A stretch of 64,000 nucleotides of DNA from a virus: positions 1-64,000 of the IMG/VR virus record IMGVR_UViG_3300045996_001458, one strand, 5' to 3'. This document shows, piece by piece, positions 23,085 through 31,031 of the stretch (position 1 is its first letter; each line of letters begins with the position of its first letter). The position numbers and the translations under genes were made by a program. Under the pieces are notes generated by a model. The model had not been told where the DNA came from. It saw only the letters and a list, made by a program, of their open reading frames with translations, and searched no databases.

Positions 23085-23314
23085 GACTCGGCTCCTTCGA
23101 TGTCGTCGGCCATCAGTTCCAGGTCTCCGGAGTCCGGCCAGTCCTCGTCGGTGCCCTCGTCGTCCATCAACTCGACCAACTCGCGGAGCACCGCCGCGGT
23201 GGCGGCCTTCGCCAAGGCGTCGTAGGTCAGGTCCGTCGACCCTTGGCCAGTGAGCGCCTTTCGGGCGGCGATCACAAGCCGGACAGCGGCGTCTGTCTCG
23301 TCGGTCAAATCCAT
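23081..23314 (-). CDS. Small acidic helical protein (77 aa)
   Basis: MDLTDETDAAVRLVIAARKAL start with GGAG upstream. Strongly acidic C-terminus (MDDEGTDEDWPDSGDLELM), reminiscent of DNA-mimic or adaptor peptides, which is only a resemblance. Upstream of the CPR-like end of the replication block. Confidence 0.6.
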   Translation of the reverse strand: MDLTDETDAAVRLVIAARKALTGQGSTDLTYDALAKAATAAVLRELVELMDDEGTDEDWPDSGDLELMADDIEGAES

Positions 23315-23317
23315 GTC

Positions 23318-23527
23318 TCAGGTCTCCTCACTAGCGCCAGCGGGGTTCAGGCCGTCAGCGGCGATCTCAGGGGGTCGGACGGTGGCATTGCGTCGGGTCG
23401 CGGCGATCCACTGCTGCCACTCGGGCAGCAACCACCACGGAGGCCTCGGGTCACATCGGGGGTTGGAGTGGCGGGACCGCCCGAGACGGGGGTCGAGCGG
23501 TGTCCCGCACTCCACGCACTTCAGCAA
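23318..23527 (-). CDS. Small Cys/Trp protein upstream of SSB operon end (69 aa)
   Basis: Starts at TTG 23527 (MLKCVECGTPLDPRL); a GTG three codons later is plausible. One CVEC pair plus a later Cys and PPWWLLPEWQQW. Ten bases after the ssb stop. Function unknown. Confidence 0.55.
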   Translation of the reverse strand: MLKCVECGTPLDPRLGRSRHSNPRCDPRPPWWLLPEWQQWIAATRRNATVRPPEIAADGLNPAGASEET

Positions 23528-23537
23528 AGTTCAGCCA

Positions 23538-24011
23538 TCAGAACGGGGGTTCCGAGTCGAACCCCGATGCGCCCTGACGGGCGGGAGCCGGCGGCGCAGA
23601 TCCCCACGGATCGTCAGCCGCTGCCGGTCGGGAGTCGGTGCCGGAGCGCTCCGCCTTGGACACCTTGGCCGTGGCGTAGCGGAGGTTCGGGCCGATGCCG
23701 TCCAGCAACAGCGACACACCGGAGCGCTTCTCGCCCGTGGCCCGGTCCTCCCACTGCTCGGTCTTCAGACGGCCGGTCACCACGACCTCGGTGCCGCGGG
23801 TGAGGGACTCGGCCATCGACTCGGCCAGTTCCTTGAACGCCGTGGCCCGGACGAAGAACACGTCCCCGTCTTCCCACTCCTGGGTCGAGGGGTTCTTGCG
23901 GCGGGAGTTGAACGCGAGGTTCACGGTGCACACCGCGGTGCCGTTCCCGGCGAACCTGAGCTCCGGATCGGCGGTCGCCCGGCCGATACCGGTCAACGTG
24001 GGCAGGGACAT
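23538..24011 (-). CDS. ssb: Single-stranded DNA-binding protein
   Basis: OB-fold of bacterial SSB: TLTGIGRATADPELRFAGNG, FNSRR, FFVRATAFKELAE, TEVVVTGRLKTEQWED and the C-terminal acidic tip ending DSEPPF, the tail that docks partner proteins. Binds and protects ssDNA in phage replication. Immediately precedes (downstream of) the loader gene, two bases apart, so they are in one replication operon. Confidence 0.95.
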   Translation of the reverse strand: MSLPTLTGIGRATADPELRFAGNGTAVCTVNLAFNSRRKNPSTQEWEDGDVFFVRATAFKELAESMAESLTRGTEVVVTGRLKTEQWEDRATGEKRSGVSLLLDGIGPNLRYATAKVSKAERSGTDSRPAAADDPWGSAPPAPARQGASGFDSEPPF

Positions 24012-24012
24012 G

Positions 24013-24702
24013 TCAGGCAGCTCCCTTGCTCTGGCCGCCGCGGCGGCGGTCGTCGCCCTTGAGGACGACTCGGGTGGTCATCTCGACGAGCCGGGACGTG
24101 ACCCGGTCGCCGAGGATGGGCTTGAGGTCGGCGGGCTTCACGTTGCTGGTGATCAGCGTCGGCAGCTCCCGCTCGTAGCGGTGGTTGATCAGCCGGTAGT
24201 CGACTTCCTCGGTCCACTCCGTCGACTTCGCCGCGCCGAGGTCGTCGATGACCAGCAGGCGCGTGTTGGCGATCGAGCGAAACTCCTCCTCGGAGTCGAC
24301 CCGTGGTCTCGGACGCAGGCGGGCGTAGATGTCCGCAGCGGTGGAGAACTGCCACGAGCACATCAGCCCGGACAGGGACAGGGCGCGTACGGCGCCGTAG
24401 GCCTGGAACGTCTTGCCCGTGCCGGTGGGTCCGAGGATCAGCAGGGATCGCCCGGTTGTGAGCGCGACCGCGGCGCGGCCGGTGTCGCGCACCGCGTCGC
24501 TCACGAGGTCGCGCACCCAGTCGCGGATGGCGGGCACGTCAGCAACAGCCTCGGCGTAGTGGACCGGGATGGCCTTGCGGTTGTACTCCACGCCGCGCTC
24601 CACCGCCTCGCGGGCCATGAGCAGGCGCTCCCTCCGCTCGTCGTCGCCGAAGGGCAGCAACTCCTCCGACTCCAGGGAGATCACCACGGGGTCGATGTCC
24701 AC
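24013..24702 (-). CDS. DnaC/IstB-type replicative helicase loader ATPase (229 aa)
   Basis: Walker A GPTGTGKT at residues 91-98, Walker B LLVIDDLGAAK at 149-159, sensor TLITSNVKP at 182-190 and arginine finger region GDRVTSRL at 199-206. This is the DnaC-like AAA+ layout used to load the host replicative helicase. GTG 24702 shares one base with the upstream TAG. Follows the replication initiator gene and precedes ssb, the classic phage replication order. Confidence 0.9.
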   Translation of the reverse strand: MDIDPVVISLESEELLPFGDDERRERLLMAREAVERGVEYNRKAIPVHYAEAVADVPAIRDWVRDLVSDAVRDTGRAAVALTTGRSLLILGPTGTGKTFQAYGAVRALSLSGLMCSWQFSTAADIYARLRPRPRVDSEEEFRSIANTRLLVIDDLGAAKSTEWTEEVDYRLINHRYERELPTLITSNVKPADLKPILGDRVTSRLVEMTTRVVLKGDDRRRGGQSKGAA

Positions 24703-25475
24703 TACAGCTCCTCGTCGTAGGCCGACTGGTCGGCCGGGTTGGTCCATGCCTGGTGTCCGCCGACCACTCGCAGGTGCGGCTGTTCTGGCTCGTCTTCCCA
24801 ACGGCCTTGGTTCAGCCAGGTCGCCGGATGGGGGGTGAACTTCGGGTCCTGTCCGGTTCGGATCGCGGCGAACCTTTGCGCTGCCGCCACCACGGCCGCC
24901 GAGTCCGCGCCGTCCTTGAGCGCCTTGGCCCATGCCTTCTCGGCTGCCTTGCGGCCGATCTTGCGGGGGTAGGCGGCGTAGAAGCGGGCGAAGCTCTCGG
25001 CCGTCGAACGTAGAGATGACTGCTCCACTGCTCCACTGCTCCACTGCTCCACTGCTCCGGGCACTGAGTCTCCGTGGAGTTCCTCACTGTCGTCCTCAGG
25101 GAGCGGCTCAGTGAGTCCTTTGTGCATCGGGCATGGTGGGAGCCGGGATGGGGTGGGCCGGTTGGGCTTCTGGTGCTCCGACCAGTTCACGCAGTGGATG
25201 TACTTGCGACCGTCGACTTCGTACCGACAGATAGGTCCTTGCTCACCACGGAGCCCAACTTGCATCTGTTCGAGCCAGTCGTCGATGCGTCCGGAGGTGA
25301 TTTTCTCGTCGTGAGGGAAGCAGTCACCGGCGATCCGCTTGGGCGCGTCGATGCCCCTGCCGCGGTCGTCCAGGTACCCCCAGAGGAGGACGAAGAAGTA
25401 GCGCATCTCGAACGGCCAGGACGCCACGAGGTCGGAGGTCCGCAGTTCAGGCTTGATGGAACGGATGCGCGCCAT
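24702..25475 (-). CDS. Phage replication initiation protein (257 aa)
   Basis: Starts MARIRSIKPE; N-terminal winged helix typical of phage replisome organisers (SLVASW-like FEMRYFFVLLWGYLDDRGRG), C-terminal FYAAYPRKIGRKAAEKAWAK plus FTPHPATWLNQGRW, a well-known phage initiator ending. In between, residues about 150-165 are a low-complexity linker encoded by an 8-bp tandem repeat (25021-25060). Likely binds the origin and recruits the loader. No origin was identified. Confidence 0.85.
   Translation of the reverse strand: MARIRSIKPELRTSDLVASWPFEMRYFFVLLWGYLDDRGRGIDAPKRIAGDCFPHDEKITSGRIDDWLEQMQVGLRGEQGPICRYEVDGRKYIHCVNWSEHQKPNRPTPSRLPPCPMHKGLTEPLPEDDSEELHGDSVPGAVEQWSSGAVEQSSLRSTAESFARFYAAYPRKIGRKAAEKAWAKALKDGADSAAVVAAAQRFAAIRTGQDPKFTPHPATWLNQGRWEDEPEQPHLRVVGGHQAWTNPADQSAYDEEL
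25021..25060 (-). repeat. 8-bp tandem repeat (TGCTCCAC)4.5 in the replication gene
   Basis: TGCTCCAC is repeated four times in tandem at 25021-25052, with a fifth partial copy. It encodes alternating EQWSSGAV residues; because 8 is not a multiple of 3 all frames read the same peptide pattern. Loss or gain of one unit would shift the frame of the replication protein. Confidence 0.8.
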
Positions 25476-25762
25476 CAGACGTTCGCCCCCTTCCGGGCGT
25501 TGCAGGAGTTGCAGAGAGCCTGCAAGTTGTCCACCTCGAACTTGCCGCCGAACAGGTACGGCCACACGTGGTCAAGCGCCAGGTAGCGCACTCCGAACTT
25601 GCCGTTCGGCTTCCGGTAGGTGTCGCCGAGCGCGAACTCCCCGTCGTAGCCCTCAGGAACCACGGGCTTCCACCCGCAGGACTTGCAGGCGTACCCGTCA
25701 CGCTCGTAGACGGCAAGACGGGTGCGCTTGAGCCGGGTGAGGCCGACCTTGGGCCGGGCCAT
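25475..25762 (-). CDS. HNH endonuclease (95 aa)
   Basis: Compact HNH with all parts: CKSCGW, LALDHVWPYLFGGK, DNLQALCNSCNARKG. The first His (DH) and the Asn/His-type end are present, so it is likely an active nickase or homing-type nuclease, as in other actinophage replication regions. ATG 25762 overlaps the HTH gene stop by 4 nt. Confidence 0.85.
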   Translation of the reverse strand: MARPKVGLTRLKRTRLAVYERDGYACKSCGWKPVVPEGYDGEFALGDTYRKPNGKFGVRYLALDHVWPYLFGGKFEVDNLQALCNSCNARKGANV

Positions 25763-26028
25763 CAGGCTGCCCCCTCGATCGGTTCGTTTACACCCAGTTC
25801 CAGACGGGTCCGGATGCGGGCGGTGGTGTACTCGGTCATGCAGGTGTGCTCGGCGATCTCCCGGTCCGTCCAGCGGCGCTGGTGCAGATGCCACACCAGG
25901 TCCTCACGGTCCCTGGTGTCCAGGACTTCCGCCGGGAGGCGGCCTTCCCAGCAGGCGAGCCACAGTGCACGGCGGGACCGGGGAACGATCGGCACCTCTT
26001 CGTTGGGTGCCGGTCGGTGGTGGTCCAT
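25762..26028 (-). CDS. Helix-turn-helix protein (88 aa)
   Basis: Starts MDHHRPAPNEEV. Helix WTDREIAEHTCMTEYTTARI is a good recognition-helix pattern, preceded by LVWHLHQRR. Probably a small DNA-binding regulator at the replication region. A longer start to 26070 is possible. Confidence 0.65.
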   Translation of the reverse strand: MDHHRPAPNEEVPIVPRSRRALWLACWEGRLPAEVLDTRDREDLVWHLHQRRWTDREIAEHTCMTEYTTARIRTRLELGVNEPIEGAA

Positions 26029-26066
26029 GCTCGCCTCCTTGCTTGGTGGGGATGGGTGGAGAGAGG

Positions 26067-26399
26067 TCACGCCGACGCTGGGCCGACGTCGGTCAGCGGG
26101 ACTCCGGCGGCCAGCTGCTCACGCCACTGCCAGCGCATCTCGGCAGCCGTGTCGCCGTCCTCCATCGCCTGGTTCACCCAGACGGCGAGGCGGTGGGCAC
26201 GGTCCGGGTCGTACTCGTGCAGCGCGGCGAGGAAGGCGGTTGTCGTGAATGCGAACTGGGTGCGCAGCGCGTTGTAGAGGGCACCACCCATGTCGCCGCG
26301 GTCGACGCAGCCGACGATCTTCTCCTCGGCCACGTCGGCGTCGGCGAGCGCGTGACGCATGAACGATCCTGCGTCCTTGATCTCGGGCTTGTCGCTCAT
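26067..26399 (-). CDS. Hypothetical protein, relative of gene 36103 (110 aa)
   Basis: MSDKPEIKDAGSFMRHALAD... with a C-terminal segment EMRWQWREQLAAGVPLTDVGP resembling YEWRQQITAGEPLSPIAP in gene 36103. Mostly helical. Function unknown. Confidence 0.6.
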   Translation of the reverse strand: MSDKPEIKDAGSFMRHALADADVAEEKIVGCVDRGDMGGALYNALRTQFAFTTTAFLAALHEYDPDRAHRLAVWVNQAMEDGDTAAEMRWQWREQLAAGVPLTDVGPASA

Positions 26400-26926
26400 G
26401 CCGCTCTCCCCATCTCGACCTGCAACGGGTGGGGCTCGCACTCCACCCAGCCGTTCTGTCCGTTCCCGTCCGGTTCACCCGGCATGGCCCAGTGGTCCCG
26501 GAACCGCAGCACCGGCCACGTCTCCGGGGTGACCATCGGGCCGCTCGGCACCAGCCAGCCCTCACGGGTCGCCCACTGGCGGGCCTGGTTCTCGATCTCG
26601 TCGTGACACATGCCGGGCGTGGTGGCCGACCCGCACACCGTCACGAGGTTGCACATCGTGTTCTTCCCGCCCCTGCCCCTCGGTAGGCGGTGCTGGAGGG
26701 AGTAGTACGGCGGGACGATGTCGTGACCGCACACTTGACACGTGGCGTCGTCTCGTGCGAGCACTGCCTTGCGCATCTTCTCGGACGGGCCGGTGTAGCG
26801 CGCGGCCTTCCGCTTCGGTGCAGGCTTGCCCTCTCTTCCGTTCCCTGTGGAGCGGAGGGAGGAGCGGCGGAGGGGTTGCCCTGTGGGCATCGGGGTCTTG
26901 CGCCGGAGTGGTTCGCCGGGCTTCAT
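26396..26926 (-). CDS. HNH endonuclease-like protein with basic N-terminus (176 aa)
   Basis: Basic disordered N-terminus (MKPGEPLRRKTPMPTGQPLRR), then CQVCG, YYSLQHRLPRGRGGKNTMCNL and CHDEIENQARQW, an HNH core with the catalytic His in LQHRLP. Phage nuclease. ATGA overlap upstream. Confidence 0.8.
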   Translation of the reverse strand: MKPGEPLRRKTPMPTGQPLRRSSLRSTGNGREGKPAPKRKAARYTGPSEKMRKAVLARDDATCQVCGHDIVPPYYSLQHRLPRGRGGKNTMCNLVTVCGSATTPGMCHDEIENQARQWATREGWLVPSGPMVTPETWPVLRFRDHWAMPGEPDGNGQNGWVECEPHPLQVEMGRAA

Positions 26927-27408
26927 GAACTCACCTCGGCGCGCTCGACAACCGGACGCCACACGTGCTCCGGGAACCTCAGCACCGACTCGTACTCCGG
27001 CAGGTCTTCGGCCGGCACGTGAAAGCGGAGCGAGGTCGACGTGGCCGGTAGCGGCTCGGCGTCGAACATGGTGAAGAACCGGGGCGTGCAACCCGTCAAC
27101 CCGGCGAGCAGGCATAGTTGCTCCCACGTCGGGTACAGCTCGCCCGCTTCCCATCGGTCCACATCCGGCTCTTCCGCACCGCAAGCCACGTCCACCTCCG
27201 GGCCGTACAGGTCTGCCATGTTGAGTGCGGTGGTGATACGCCACGGCACGACGAGCCCGGCGGCCCACTTGCGGCGGCCCTTGGCCATATCGCGTTCGTG
27301 GCTGGCTTCCGCCTGGTGCTTGCGGGCGAGGATCGCCGTGCGACGCCGTTGCGCTTCAGCGGGATCAAGTCGCTGGCCGGCCTTGCCCCACCGCTTCCGC
27401 TCGCTCAC
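26923..27408 (-). CDS. Helix-turn-helix-like regulator (161 aa)
   Basis: GTG start (VSERKRWGKAGQRLDPAEA). WEAGELYPTWEQLCLLAGLTGCTPRFF resembles a lambda-repressor-type second helix followed by its recognition helix, though weakly. C-terminal domain of unknown fold. Could regulate the replication operon. Confidence 0.55.
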   Translation of the reverse strand: MSERKRWGKAGQRLDPAEAQRRRTAILARKHQAEASHERDMAKGRRKWAAGLVVPWRITTALNMADLYGPEVDVACGAEEPDVDRWEAGELYPTWEQLCLLAGLTGCTPRFFTMFDAEPLPATSTSLRFHVPAEDLPEYESVLRFPEHVWRPVVERAEVSS

Positions 27409-27791
27409 TGCTCCGCCCTCCCCGTCAACCGTCCGGTCTCGAACGCGGACTTCCACAGTTCGTCGATCCGCTCGATCGGGTCCTTCCAGCCGGGCAGGGC
27501 GAGGTCGAGCGCGTCGTGCAGCCACTCTGATGGCGGTTCGGGGCACCCGCCGTCGCCAACGTGCACCAACGCCCAGCCACGTTCGGCGAGTCGGTCACGG
27601 AACGAGCCATCGGTGATGGAGTCGAGCACCGCCGACGCCACGGCCTCGCCGACCCAGTCGGCAGGCCGGTCCGGGCGGTTGTCGACGACCCGCCGCCACT
27701 CGGCCTCGCGCTTCTCGGTCGCGCGGTGCACGGCGTCGCGCTCCGCCTTGGGCATCGCCTCCCAAGTGGCTTCGTCGATGGGCCCGCTCAC
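27405..27791 (-). CDS. Hypothetical helical protein (128 aa)
   Basis: GTG start. Alpha-helical with MPKAERDAVHRATEKREAEW and SEWLHDALDLALPGWKDP. Function unknown; GTGA coupled both sides. Confidence 0.6.
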   Translation of the reverse strand: MSGPIDEATWEAMPKAERDAVHRATEKREAEWRRVVDNRPDRPADWVGEAVASAVLDSITDGSFRDRLAERGWALVHVGDGGCPEPPSEWLHDALDLALPGWKDPIERIDELWKSAFETGRLTGRAEQ

Positions 27792-28171
27792 TGCCCCTCC
27801 TCGTCGTTGTGCTCGTACAACAGGCAGTTAAGCCCTGCCCCCATGGCCAAGTCGTAGGTGTGACGTGCCCCTTTGGAGTGGTTGTGGATGAACGCGAGGA
27901 TCAGATGCGGCCCGGAGCCGACCAGTTCGACCATCTCGGCGTTCCGCCGGAAGCCTGCGGCCCTGCCGTACCGCTTCCAGTCCGCCGGGTGCCGCTCCAC
28001 CGCACCGCCCAGGTCACGCCAGATACCGGCAGCCTGCCGGTCCCCCTGCGGGGCGTCGCCGTGATGCAGCACCGCGTCCGGGTAGTAGGCGTGGATCTCG
28101 GTCAACTTCTCCCGCACCACGGACCAGCGTGTCCAGGAGCGCGAGATCGTCACGAGAATCCGGGGGCTCAC
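27788..28171 (-). CDS. SLOG/DUF2493-type nucleotide-binding protein (127 aa)
   Basis: Begins VTISRSWTRWSVVREKL, a Rossmann-like strand-loop with the SLOG motif; HGDAPQGDRQA, then GSGPHLILAFIHNHSKG completes the family pattern (YspA/cpYpsA). SLOG domains bind or cleave nucleotide-derived ligands. Role in phage unknown. GTG start coupled upstream. Confidence 0.7.
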   Translation of the reverse strand: MSPRILVTISRSWTRWSVVREKLTEIHAYYPDAVLHHGDAPQGDRQAAGIWRDLGGAVERHPADWKRYGRAAGFRRNAEMVELVGSGPHLILAFIHNHSKGARHTYDLAMGAGLNCLLYEHNDEEGQ

Positions 28172-28524
28172 ACCGCACCTCCCGGAACCTGGTACATGGC
28201 CCGGATAGAGGCCCCGATCGACTGGTACGCCCGCAGCTTCTCCGTCAGCGCGCGGGCGGTGCGCTCAGCGTGCCTGAACGCCACCTCCGCGACGTCGGCC
28301 GCTTCCAGCTCCTTCTCAGTGGCGAGGATCGCCGCATACTTCTTCGCGTGCGCCGGCCCGGTCCAGTTGATGTAGGCGTGGGCGAACGCCACGTCGTAGG
28401 CGCGTCGGGCGTCACGTGCCTTGGCCTCCGCGTTGGACACCACGGGCACGCCGCGGGCGATGTCGTTGGCCACAGCGCTGATCTGCTGCTCGATGTCCAC
28501 CGGGTTGAGAACGTCTCCGGTCAT
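28168..28524 (-). CDS. Coiled-coil hypothetical protein (118 aa)
   Basis: Starts MTGDVLNPVDIEQQIS. Long Ala/Glu helices with ATEKELEAADVAEVAFRHAERTARALTEKL suggest a coiled coil, as in small phage exonuclease accessory or recombination-associated proteins. Upstream of HTH gene; function unknown. Confidence 0.6.
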   Translation of the reverse strand: MTGDVLNPVDIEQQISAVANDIARGVPVVSNAEAKARDARRAYDVAFAHAYINWTGPAHAKKYAAILATEKELEAADVAEVAFRHAERTARALTEKLRAYQSIGASIRAMYQVPGGAV

Positions 28525-29300
28525 GCCGCATCCGCCCCCAACCACGACTGCACGTACACCGCGGTCGTGCCGAGAACGCGGGCGGCCTCCAGCGGGGTCA
28601 GCCCGTCGTTGACCAGCCGCACCGCCGCTTCGACCCGATCGGCTTTCGTGAGGTCGGCCGGTCGCTCACCGGTCATGTACGCCTGAACCCGGTCTTCGTC
28701 GTAGCCGGTGAAGTTCGGGGTGGCGCGAGGGTCGTCGATCGCGCCGTCGCTCCACGCGGCGGGAGAGGGGTAGCCGCGTGACTCGGCGTAGATCCGCGCC
28801 CTGGCCGACGGGCCGGGCTCCCCGCCCAACTCCCGATAGAGGGTGGCCACCTTGTAGGCGAACCGGTATGACACGCACGGCTTGGTCATCGTCGTCATCA
28901 ACGACTTTCGGGTCGTCCCCAGCCGCCCGGCAACGACCTCAGTGGACCAGCCGAGCCGCATGAGTGCCTGCACCCTGCGCCGGGTTCCGGTCGCATCCAT
29001 CCCACGTCGCGAGGCACGGCCCACCAGAGGGACCGACATGATGCCCCGGTGCGTGGACAGGCGGACCTTTTCCGGACGTCGGGAGAGGACGGAACTGGGG
29101 ACAGTCTCGCCTACGCCGGCCGCTTCGGCGATCTGGTCCAGGGTCCAGCCGAGTGACTGCAACCGTTCGATGTGCTCGATCACGGGACCGGAGGGCCGGA
29201 AGCCCACGAGGCCCAACCGGGAGGCCTCGGCGTAGTCCGGGTTGCACAGTCCCCCGCGGTGTCGTGCCCGGAAGCAGCCGGGGCGGATGCAGGTGGTCAT
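28521..29300 (-). CDS. Multi-HTH DNA-binding protein (259 aa)
   Basis: MTTCIRPGCFRARHRGGLC gives an N-terminal Cys pair; then helix-turn-helix-like units: LGWTLDQIAEAAGVGETV, GWSTEVVAGRLGTTRKSLM and LTPLEAARVLGTTAVYVQSW. Resembles actinophage helix-turn-helix proteins and may bind phage promoters or replication sites. Confidence 0.7.
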   Translation of the reverse strand: MTTCIRPGCFRARHRGGLCNPDYAEASRLGLVGFRPSGPVIEHIERLQSLGWTLDQIAEAAGVGETVPSSVLSRRPEKVRLSTHRGIMSVPLVGRASRRGMDATGTRRRVQALMRLGWSTEVVAGRLGTTRKSLMTTMTKPCVSYRFAYKVATLYRELGGEPGPSARARIYAESRGYPSPAAWSDGAIDDPRATPNFTGYDEDRVQAYMTGERPADLTKADRVEAAVRLVNDGLTPLEAARVLGTTAVYVQSWLGADAA

Positions 29301-29998
29301 GCCACACCGTCCAGTGGAGCCCGCACAGCCCGGGAGAACTTGACGACGTACTGCCCGGCCCGGGTTGCGAGCTGCGAGAGGGTGAGCGCGGTGCCTTCCT
29401 CTACGCCGAGTAACTCACGGTCGGAGTCTTCGAGCAGCCCCGCCACGTCGATATCCGACGCCGCATTGGCCCTCGCCGCCGCTTCCTTCCACAAGGCGGT
29501 GACGCCGTCCTTGGAGTCGACGTGCAGCCATTTCTTCGTGTACGTCGCGGCGATCACGTTCAGGTCGTTCGGCGAGGGCTGCTCGTCGGAAGGTGGTCGC
29601 CGCCGGGCAGCCTGCTCCACGTCCGGCAGCGGCGCGTCGAGTGCCTCCCGCTGGTTGCGGACGTCTTCCGCAGTGGACACACCGCGTTTAGTGTCGGCTG
29701 CCAGCGCGGCGACGATCGCCCTACCCCAGGCAGAGGTCTCGGCGTTCTGCAACTCCGACCCGCGGGTGAACCGAGTACGGCCGGGAAACGGCTCATACGC
29801 CATACCCACTCCGGGGCACAGGTCGTCAGGCGTGCGGTACGCCGCGGCGACCACGACGATGTAGGTCTGACCGGCCAACTCCTCGATCGCGTAGGGATTC
29901 GCCCGGTCGTTGGGCTGCAACGAGCCCTCCGGATACTTGGTGCGGAACTCGACGATGCGCTCGGCGACGTCGACGTAGTCCATCTCGATGTCGCTCAC
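29297..29998 (-). CDS. Phage ssDNA-annealing-type protein (Erf/RecT-like candidate, 233 aa)
   Basis: GTG start (VSDIEMDYVDVAERIVEFRTK). The conserved YPEGSLQ, VVVAAAYRTPDD, GMAYEPFPGRTRFTRGSELQN and AETSAWGRAIVAALA segments mark a large actinophage family often annotated as DNA recombination/ERF-like. Probably anneals ssDNA with the neighbouring replication proteins. The family call is from recall. Confidence 0.6.
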   Translation of the reverse strand: MSDIEMDYVDVAERIVEFRTKYPEGSLQPNDRANPYAIEELAGQTYIVVVAAAYRTPDDLCPGVGMAYEPFPGRTRFTRGSELQNAETSAWGRAIVAALAADTKRGVSTAEDVRNQREALDAPLPDVEQAARRRPPSDEQPSPNDLNVIAATYTKKWLHVDSKDGVTALWKEAAARANAASDIDVAGLLEDSDRELLGVEEGTALTLSQLATRAGQYVVKFSRAVRAPLDGVA

Positions 29999-30594
29999 TC
30001 CGAACCTCCGGCAGGCAGTGCCACGAGTTGGCCGTCGAGGTCGACCACGCCGGCCGCCCACATCTCTTCCACGATGTCCGCACCGCCGTCCTGAACGGTC
30101 ACCCGCAAGGTCCCCTCCGGGGTGGACACGGTGAGCCCCGGCGGTGCCTTCTCCCCGACCTCACCGCCGAACCCCACCGGCTCTCCGGCGGCCTGCGACT
30201 TCAAGACCAACTCGTTGATGACGTAGTCGGGTACCTCGGTGACCTCGTCCAGCAGGAACGGGGCGTGCTCACGCAGGACTGCGATCACGTCGGCTTGCGA
30301 CCCGATCACCACGGTCTTCGTCTCTGCCTTCCCGGGGTAGTTCGCCCGGACCCACATCTCCACCTCGCGGCGACTGTCCACCGTGGCGCGGTTCTTCGGC
30401 TTGGACTTGTTGACCTCGACGATTGCCTGCTCAGGGCAGGTCGGGTTGGACACAGTGCTGTTGTCGCCCTTGGCGAGGAGGCCGGCCACGACGTTGCGGG
30501 CATCCCGCTCGGCTTCGGTCACCCGGTTCTTCAGCACGGTGAGGACGCCGAGCTTCAGCAGGGCGGCGTCACGCGGGGACAGTTCGGCGTTCAC
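29995..30594 (-). CDS. Hypothetical protein (199 aa)
   Basis: GTG start (VNAELSPRDAALLKLGVL). N-terminal helices (VLKNRVTEAERDARNVVAGLL) and a strand region (KTVVIGSQADVIAVLREHAP). Usually found beside the annealing protein in such phages, so may cooperate with it; no motif proves function. Confidence 0.65.
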   Translation of the reverse strand: MNAELSPRDAALLKLGVLTVLKNRVTEAERDARNVVAGLLAKGDNSTVSNPTCPEQAIVEVNKSKPKNRATVDSRREVEMWVRANYPGKAETKTVVIGSQADVIAVLREHAPFLLDEVTEVPDYVINELVLKSQAAGEPVGFGGEVGEKAPPGLTVSTPEGTLRVTVQDGGADIVEEMWAAGVVDLDGQLVALPAGGSE

Positions 30595-31031
30595 GCCTTC
30601 ACCTCTTCGGGGATAGTCCACGAGCCTGAGCACGTGGTGTCGGTCCTCTTGTCCGTGTGGTCGTAGGTACGTCCGATGGCGTCCAGACCGACCGGCCGCT
30701 CACACACCCGGCACGGATGGCGCTTGGTCTGCGACCGCCGCGACGGGAGCGGCGGGGAGGGGGCGACCGGGGAGGCCTTGGCCATGCCGTCCCGGTCCCG
30801 CTTCGACAGGCCACCCCACACGCCGTGTTCCTGATCGGTGGCCAGTGCCCAGGCGCGGCATCCGTCCATCACCCGGCACTCGGTCATGCAGATCGACTTG
30901 GCCCGGTCGATCTCCTCCGCGACGACGCTGTGCCACAGGTCCGGTTCGTGCCGTCCGCTTCCGCAGGCCGCCTTGGTGTCGATGCGCTCCAGCTCTTCGC
31001 GGACGGATCGCGGCGGGAGGGTGGCGGTCAT
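30591..31031 (-). CDS. whiB: WhiB-family Fe-S transcription factor (146 aa)
   Basis: Four cysteines at residues 23, 48, 52 and 58 (AACG, CMTECRVMDGC) with GVWGGLSKRDR, the WhiB/Wbl signature including the turn that contacts sigma factor region 4. Phage Wbl proteins can repress host genes or block superinfection. The C-terminal extension has an extra CRVC zinc-ribbon-like pair. Start ATG 31031 (MTATLPPRS) after GGAGG. Confidence 0.9.
   Translation of the reverse strand: MTATLPPRSVREELERIDTKAACGSGRHEPDLWHSVVAEEIDRAKSICMTECRVMDGCRAWALATDQEHGVWGGLSKRDRDGMAKASPVAPSPPLPSRRSQTKRHPCRVCERPVGLDAIGRTYDHTDKRTDTTCSGSWTIPEEVKA

Noticed and set aside
24013-25044. 343-aa version of the helicase loader
   Set aside because: The first 114 residues are the replication protein in another frame; GTG 24702 gives the normal loader length.
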